A stretch of 45,385 bases of DNA, taken from the NCBI GenBank assembly GCA_029268305.1, contig JAJUGE010000018.1, positions 1 through 45,385 on the forward strand, given 5' to 3'. Under the pieces are notes generated by a model, which ran no database searches, had not been told where the DNA came from, and was given only the letters and a program-made list of their open reading frames with translations. Position 1 is the stretch's first letter. Every line of letters starts with the position of its first letter. The position numbers and the translations under genes are program-made. The stretch comes from Alphaproteobacteria bacterium (GTDB taxonomy: Bacteria > Pseudomonadota > Alphaproteobacteria > JAJUGE01). Below are positions 41,717 to 45,385 of this stretch, in pieces.

Positions 41717-43306
41717 TCAGGTCGCGCCCGCCTCGCCGGCGAGCGCCCGGTCGATCAGCCCGATGGTCTCCTCGACGCCGTAGAGCGCGATGAACGAGCC
41801 CATGCGCGGTCCTTGGCTCTGGCCGAGCAGCACCTCGTAGAGCGCCTTGAACCAGTCGCGGAGGTTGGCGAAGCCGTGCGCCTTGCCGACCTCGTAGACG
41901 ATGTTCTGCAGCGCCTCGGCATCCGCGCCCTGGCCGGCCGTGGCGAGCCGCTCGCGCAGATCAACGATCGCCGCGCGCTCCTGCTCGCTCGGCGCGCGGT
42001 ACTGCTTCTGCGGCTCGACGAAGTCGCGGTAGTAGTTGATGGCATAGCGCACCAGCCGGTCGAGCATGGGCGCGGTCGCGGGCGTGGCATCCGGCGCATA
42101 GCGCGAGATGAAGCCCCACAGCACCGCCGGCTCGTGCGCGTTGGCGACCGCGGCGAGGTTGAGGAGCATCGAATAGGAGAGGTCGGTCTCCGCCTCCGGA
42201 ATGGCGCCATCGTGGATATGCCAGGCCGGGTTCTCCAGCAGCGCGGCCCGGTCGTCCCGCTGCTCGGCCGCCTTCGCCACCCAGGTGCGGTATTCGTCGA
42301 CCGCGCGCGGGATCACGTCGAAATAGAGCCGCTTCGCCGTCCTCGGCTTCTGGAACATGAAAAGCGACAGGCTCTCCTCCGGGGCATAGCGCAGCCACTC
42401 CTCGACCGTGAGCCCGTTGCCCTTCGACTTCGAGATCTTCTCGCCCTTCTCGTCGAGGAACAGCTCGTAGGTGAAGGTCTCCGGCGGCCGCCCGCCCAAG
42501 GTCCGGCAGATGCGGCTCGAGAGGCGCACCGAATCGATCAGGTCCTTGCCCGACATTTCGTAGTCGACGTCGAGCGCGTACCAGCGCATCGCCCAGTCGG
42601 CCTTCCACTGCAGCTTGCAGCGCCCACCGGTCACCGGCGTCTCGACGAGGCTGCCGTCCTCATCGCGGTAGACGATGGTGCCGGCGTCGGCATTGGTCTC
42701 GACCACTGGCGCCTGGAGCACGCGGCCGGTGCGCTGGCAGATCGGCAGGAAGGGCGAATAGGTCTCGCGCCGCTCGTTACCGAGGGTCGGCAGGATAATG
42801 TTCTTCACCTCGTCGTAATGCGCCAGCACCTGCAGCAGGGCCGCGTCGAACCGGCCCGAGCGATAGCACTCGGTGGCACTCTGGAAGTCGTACTGGAAGC
42901 CGAACCGGTCGAGGAAGTCGCGCAGCCGCGCGTTGTTGTGGTGGCCGAAGCTCTCGTGTGTGCCGAACGGGTCCGGGATCGAGGTCAGCGGCTTGCCGAG
43001 ATGCTGGGCGACCATTTCCTTGTTCGGGATATTGTCCGGCACCCGGCGCAGGCCGTCCATGTCGTCGGAGAAGGCGAACAGCTTCGCCGGCACGTCCGAG
43101 ATCCGGGCGAAGGCGTTCCGTACCATGGTCGTGCGCACGACCTCGCCGAACGTGCCGATATGCGGCAGGCCGGAGGGGCCGTATCCGGTCTGGAACAGCA
43201 CGTAGCCCTTCTCCGGCATCCGGTCGCCGATCCGCTGCAGCAGCTTTCGCGCTTCCTCGAACGGCCAGGCTCTGGCGTTCAGGGCGATCTCGCGCTCGCT
43301 GCTCAT
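41717..43306 (-). CDS. lysS: Lysyl-tRNA synthetase, class I (LysK type)
   Basis: A 529-residue class I lysyl-tRNA synthetase, the archaeal-type enzyme unrelated in fold to the class II LysS of most bacteria. It charges tRNA-Lys in the cytoplasm. The class I signatures are present: the HIGH equivalent PSGLPHIGTFGE (His49) and the KMSKS loop GEKISKSKGNGL (about residues 288-299). SDDMDGLRRVPDN, MSGKDLIDSVRLSSRIC and the C-terminal helical anticodon-binding region (LYEVLLGQSQGPRMGSFIALYG) are typical. It has a candidate promoter immediately upstream. The ribosome-binding sequence is weak (GAGCGACAG). No class II enzyme is in the window. Confidence 0.96.
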   Translation of the reverse strand: MSSEREIALNARAWPFEEARKLLQRIGDRMPEKGYVLFQTGYGPSGLPHIGTFGEVVRTTMVRNAFARISDVPAKLFAFSDDMDGLRRVPDNIPNKEMVAQHLGKPLTSIPDPFGTHESFGHHNNARLRDFLDRFGFQYDFQSATECYRSGRFDAALLQVLAHYDEVKNIILPTLGNERRETYSPFLPICQRTGRVLQAPVVETNADAGTIVYRDEDGSLVETPVTGGRCKLQWKADWAMRWYALDVDYEMSGKDLIDSVRLSSRICRTLGGRPPETFTYELFLDEKGEKISKSKGNGLTVEEWLRYAPEESLSLFMFQKPRTAKRLYFDVIPRAVDEYRTWVAKAAEQRDDRAALLENPAWHIHDGAIPEAETDLSYSMLLNLAAVANAHEPAVLWGFISRYAPDATPATAPMLDRLVRYAINYYRDFVEPQKQYRAPSEQERAAIVDLRERLATAGQGADAEALQNIVYEVGKAHGFANLRDWFKALYEVLLGQSQGPRMGSFIALYGVEETIGLIDRALAGEAGAT

Positions 43307-43341
43307 GGTACTGTCGCTCGCATTTCGTTCAGGAGGGCCGG

Positions 43342-43370
43342 AAGGTAGGGTCCCGGGGAAGGGGCGTCAA
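43342..43370 (-). promoter_or_regulatory. Putative lysS promoter
   Basis: On the minus strand TTGACG (43370-43365) is followed after 17 bases by TACCTT (43347-43342), leaving a leader of about 30 bases to the lysS ATG. The -35 box is strong and the -10 weak, the same pattern as the trxA candidate promoter in this window. Confidence 0.5.
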
Positions 43371-43383
43371 TGCGGCGGAACGC

Positions 43384-43402
43384 CGGGAGCCTTGGCCTCC
43401 CG
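43384..43402 (-). terminator. Short hairpin downstream of the small membrane gene
   Basis: CGGGAG and CTCCCG form a 6-bp stem with a 7-base loop between the stop of the small membrane gene and the lysS promoter. No U-tract follows, so intrinsic termination is doubtful. Confidence 0.25.
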
Positions 43403-43416
43403 CCCGTTGGCGCCGC

Positions 43417-43722
43417 TCACGCGGAGCGGCGGAGGACCGGGATGAACAGCCGGTTCGTGAAATAGAGCACGAGCGCGAGATCGAACGCCGTCACCGCCAG
43501 GTTCCAGGCATAGAGCCATACCAGCGGGCTCAGCTCCCCATACTGCCGCCATAGCGCGACCTTGGCGGCGATGCCGAAAATGTACCCCGTGCAGATCAAC
43601 AGCACGAAGAACGAGCTCTTGCCGGCGGCAGCACGAACTTTCAGCATGCGGGCGATCGACCAATACCAGCTGACCGAGAAGCAGAGGAGCATCAGCGCCT
43701 CGAAGAGTTCGTAGCGGACCAT
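43417..43722 (-). CDS. Small conserved membrane protein of unknown function
   Basis: A 101-residue protein with three hydrophobic helices: LFEALMLLCFSVSWYWSI, FFVLLICTGYIFGIAAKVAL and VWLYAWNLAVTAFDLALVLYF, ending in a basic tail. The pattern (cysteine and SW in helix 1, a basic loop with GKSSFF, then GYIFGI) resembles a widespread family of PQ-loop-like small membrane proteins that I cannot name more exactly. A role in transport is possible but not shown. GGAGACAGGA precedes the ATG at 43722. In-frame codons continue about 400 bases upstream, but that extension is Arg/Pro-rich and looks non-coding. It lies upstream of lysS on the same strand. Confidence 0.75.
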   Translation of the reverse strand: MVRYELFEALMLLCFSVSWYWSIARMLKVRAAAGKSSFFVLLICTGYIFGIAAKVALWRQYGELSPLVWLYAWNLAVTAFDLALVLYFTNRLFIPVLRRSA

Positions 43723-44213
43723 GTCCTGTCTCCGGCTGTTGCAGCCTGGAGAGTGCAGCGCCCGCCGCACCGAGACTGTGGCGATTCGCACAGAAGAACG
43801 CGGTTGTGAGCAGGCGAAGAACCAGCCGGGTTCTTCGACGGTCGCGATGAAGCGGGCCGGTCGCCGGGCCTGTGGACGCTGGGCTATGCCGCCTGCCTCG
43901 AAACCAGAATCTTGCCGAGCTTCGACATTCTCCCCCCGGAAGAGCTCTCCCGCCGCGGCGTGCCGCTTGACCCGCGGTCGGTCTCGTGGCAGAGGGTTTC
44001 GGGCGCCGACGCAACCGCCGCCGCAACTGCCGCGACCGGTCGTCTGCCCGCGGAAACGGCTGGCTACTGGCCGCGGTAAACGCCTGCGGATCATCCGTCG
44101 CTGCCGAAACGTGGAATTCATCCTCATGGTCGAGGCGCTGTCGCCGGAGGAGATGGCGGGGGCAGACAGAGGGTGGCGATTAACCGAGCGTGCCGGTGCG
44201 GCGGTCAGGCCAG
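43723..44213. other. Gene-poor stretch at the edge of a compositional shift
   Basis: About 490 bases without a convincing gene. On the plus strand a frame from 43810 to the TAA at 44077-44079 stays open for 89 codons and keeps high GC at third positions (for example LWTLGYAACLETRILPSFD). It has no ATG or GTG, no ribosome-binding site and no recognisable family. It may be a gene remnant or chance. Downstream of it, short plus-strand fragments (MVEALSPEEMAGADRGWRL) also look protein-like but lead nowhere. No tRNA or insertion-sequence ends were seen. Confidence 0.5.
43815..43837. repeat. Perfect 9-bp inverted repeat in the gene-poor stretch
   Basis: CGAAGAACC-AGCCG-GGTTCTTCG, with 9-bp arms and a 5-base loop. 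Neither side has a U-tract. It could be a leftover terminator, a recombination or transposon-end remnant, or an operator; nothing else in the sequence decides. Confidence 0.5.
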
Positions 44214-45385
44214 TTAGTACTGCAGCCTCTTTCGGATCCCTGCTTCATCATCCTGCCAATCGGCGTCACGCCGGTAGGTGTCGGCAAGCTTTCTGAGCGC
44301 CGCCGCTACCCGCGGATGGGTGTACTCTTGGGAGCGTGCCCAGGCCTGGTACTTCTCAGCAAGCGCCCGTTCCTGTTGACCGCCCTCGCCACGCCAGTGG
44401 GCCCCGCGCGAATTGTAGATGCCTATGGTGAGTCCACTTTCCATTCTCTCGGTCAAAACTTGATCTAGAACGTCCCGCACTGGCATGCATGGCCATATGC
44501 CAGTGTCATCTGCCGGTGCCCGCGACAACAACTCGCCTATCTGGTAATCACAGCCCTCAATCCGTCCGGCCTCGGTACAAAGCCTCCGCACTTCATCAAC
44601 CCACGCGAGTAGGCGTTCCGCTGATAGGTCCCCGTTTTCGTTGTGACCAGGCACGACTGAAAGCTTCTTGAGAAGGTAGTATGCATTCTCTGCAGCACGC
44701 TTTGCCGTGTCCGTTGATCCTTCAGCCGCGGCTATATCGCCGTCTCGTTTGTACAGGTAGGAAATCGCTTCAGCGAAAAATGCGGGACTCTTTTCGATCT
44801 GACGTTCAATGTTCGGAATTCCGCCAGGTTCGTGCCGAAATAGTCCCAGATAAATAAACTCGAGGCGCACCATCTCTTCGTTCTTAAAAGCCTTGCTCCG
44901 ATCTAACAGGCTTAGCGCTTCCTTAGTGTGGTGTGCGTCGATATTGCTAAATTGGTCCTTTTCCTCGCTGAGGGGAATCCTTTCCAGGATCCTGAATATT
45001 AGGTGCGGATCAAGAGCCTTCAGGTGATATCGCGCTAAGGCGAAGGCGGCATGAGATCTGCCTGCACCAAGAAGGCGCCGTACAGCATACTCAATATCTT
45101 CTTTCTCTTTTGCCCAATCTGCCTTAACAAGGCGCCAGTACTGATCTTCGAAGTCGGGTCCTAATTCTCGAATTGCGACCCAGACATCGCTGTTGAACGG
45201 CATCAAGGTCAGGATGTGGATGACGTCTTCTCGCGATTCGTCCTGCAGAAGCTGTCCGATCAGATCAAACGCGGCAACAACGCTGATACGGGACAGCAGC
45301 CCAGTAAGAAGCGATCGATGCTGTGCGGACGTGGAAACCGAACCGTCGGACAGAATAGATCTGGCGAAACGAACTAGCTCGCCCG
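44214..45385 (-). CDS. C-terminal part of a large helical protein of unknown function, truncated by the right edge
   Basis: The frame ends at 44214 and stays open to the right edge, giving at least 390 residues; the N-terminus is outside the window. An in-frame TTG at 45206 is probably internal, because coding-like sequence (LLTGLLSRISVVAAFDLIGQ) continues before it. The protein is soluble and almost all alpha-helical, with repeat-like segments. It ends in a distinctive region: YNSRGAHWRGEGGQQERALA, then EYTHPRVAAALRKLADTYRRDA. I associate such tails, from memory only, with large multidomain proteins of accessory regions. Base composition is clearly lower in GC than its neighbours and codon choice is less biased, suggesting horizontal transfer. 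A defence role is conceivable but unsupported, because the effector part is not visible. Confidence 0.7.
   Translation of the reverse strand, partial: GELVRFARSILSDGSVSTSAQHRSLLTGLLSRISVVAAFDLIGQLLQDESREDVIHILTLMPFNSDVWVAIRELGPDFEDQYWRLVKADWAKEKEDIEYAVRRLLGAGRSHAAFALARYHLKALDPHLIFRILERIPLSEEKDQFSNIDAHHTKEALSLLDRSKAFKNEEMVRLEFIYLGLFRHEPGGIPNIERQIEKSPAFFAEAISYLYKRDGDIAAAEGSTDTAKRAAENAYYLLKKLSVVPGHNENGDLSAERLLAWVDEVRRLCTEAGRIEGCDYQIGELLSRAPADDTGIWPCMPVRDVLDQVLTERMESGLTIGIYNSRGAHWRGEGGQQERALAEKYQAWARSQEYTHPRVAAALRKLADTYRRDADWQDDEAGIRKRLQY

Noticed and set aside
41207..43348. A 713-codon plus-strand frame opposite lysS and the EamA gene
   Set aside because: An antisense shadow: it crosses two well-supported genes and its product is compositionally abnormal.
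43723..44127. Long N-terminal extension of the small membrane protein near lysS
   Set aside because: The extension is Arg/Pro-rich without structure, whereas the ATG at 43722 has a good ribosome-binding site and begins the conserved helices.
1..45385. Searched by eye for tRNA, rRNA, CRISPR repeats, insertion sequences and riboswitches
   Set aside because: No cloverleaf, repeat-spacer array, transposase or recognisable aptamer was seen; a tRNAscan/Rfam run would be decisive.

Overview
The window is about 45 kb of GC-rich (roughly two-thirds GC by eye), densely packed bacterial chromosome. The gene set points to an alphaproteobacterium, probably from or near Rhodospirillales. The evidence is AddAB rather than RecBCD, the run tsaE-amgK-murU-addB-addA-trxA, a hemC-hemD-mitofilin-hemY cluster, a class I lysyl-tRNA synthetase, and many TRAP-type binding proteins. 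The genus cannot be told from the sequence. I saw no rRNA, tRNA, CRISPR array, insertion sequence or phage gene. I also recognised no DNA-binding transcription regulator anywhere in the window.

Layout. 1-3.5 kb: a truncated CoxL-type molybdenum hydroxylase on the minus strand, diverging from cutA, then an MFS exporter converging on trxA. 3.6-12.3 kb: a tightly coupled minus-strand run, tsaE > amgK-like kinase > murU-like nucleotidyltransferase > addB > addA. Every junction in it overlaps by 1-4 bases, and trxA follows with its own promoter and terminator. It combines tRNA t6A synthesis, peptidoglycan sugar recycling and double-strand break repair. 12.4-16.3 kb: a ferredoxin-NADP reductase, an MFS transporter, an SCP2-like/alpha-beta hydrolase fusion and a DUF1328 membrane peptide. 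16.4-21.1 kb: a YadGH-like ABC-2 exporter and a complete TRAP transporter (DctPQM) with a sigma-54-like promoter. 21.1-26.6 kb: a PuuE-like deacetylase, a secreted S10 serine carboxypeptidase, an LLM flavin oxidoreductase, a Tat-exported transglutaminase-like protein and a PaaI thioesterase.

26.7-33.4 kb: heme genes hemC, a hemD-mitofilin fusion and hemY on the minus strand. They diverge from tsaD and gpsA, and a DUF2905 peptide follows. 33.5-41.7 kb: a minus-strand FAD amine oxidase, EVE protein and Rieske ferredoxin diverge from an operon of a TAXI binding protein with HyuA and HyuB (hydantoinase/oxoprolinase). An EamA transporter converges on that operon. 41.7-43.7 kb: class I lysS and a small membrane protein.

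From about 43.7 kb the character changes. A stretch of about 490 bases has no convincing gene. It is followed by an AT-richer, helical-repeat-like reading frame that runs off the right edge and looks horizontally acquired.

The features most worth a second look are the single-chain HemD-mitofilin protein, the right-edge island gene, the orphan TAXI-HyuAB unit and the SCP2-hydrolase fusion. No clearly new multi-gene system could be demonstrated from this sequence alone.
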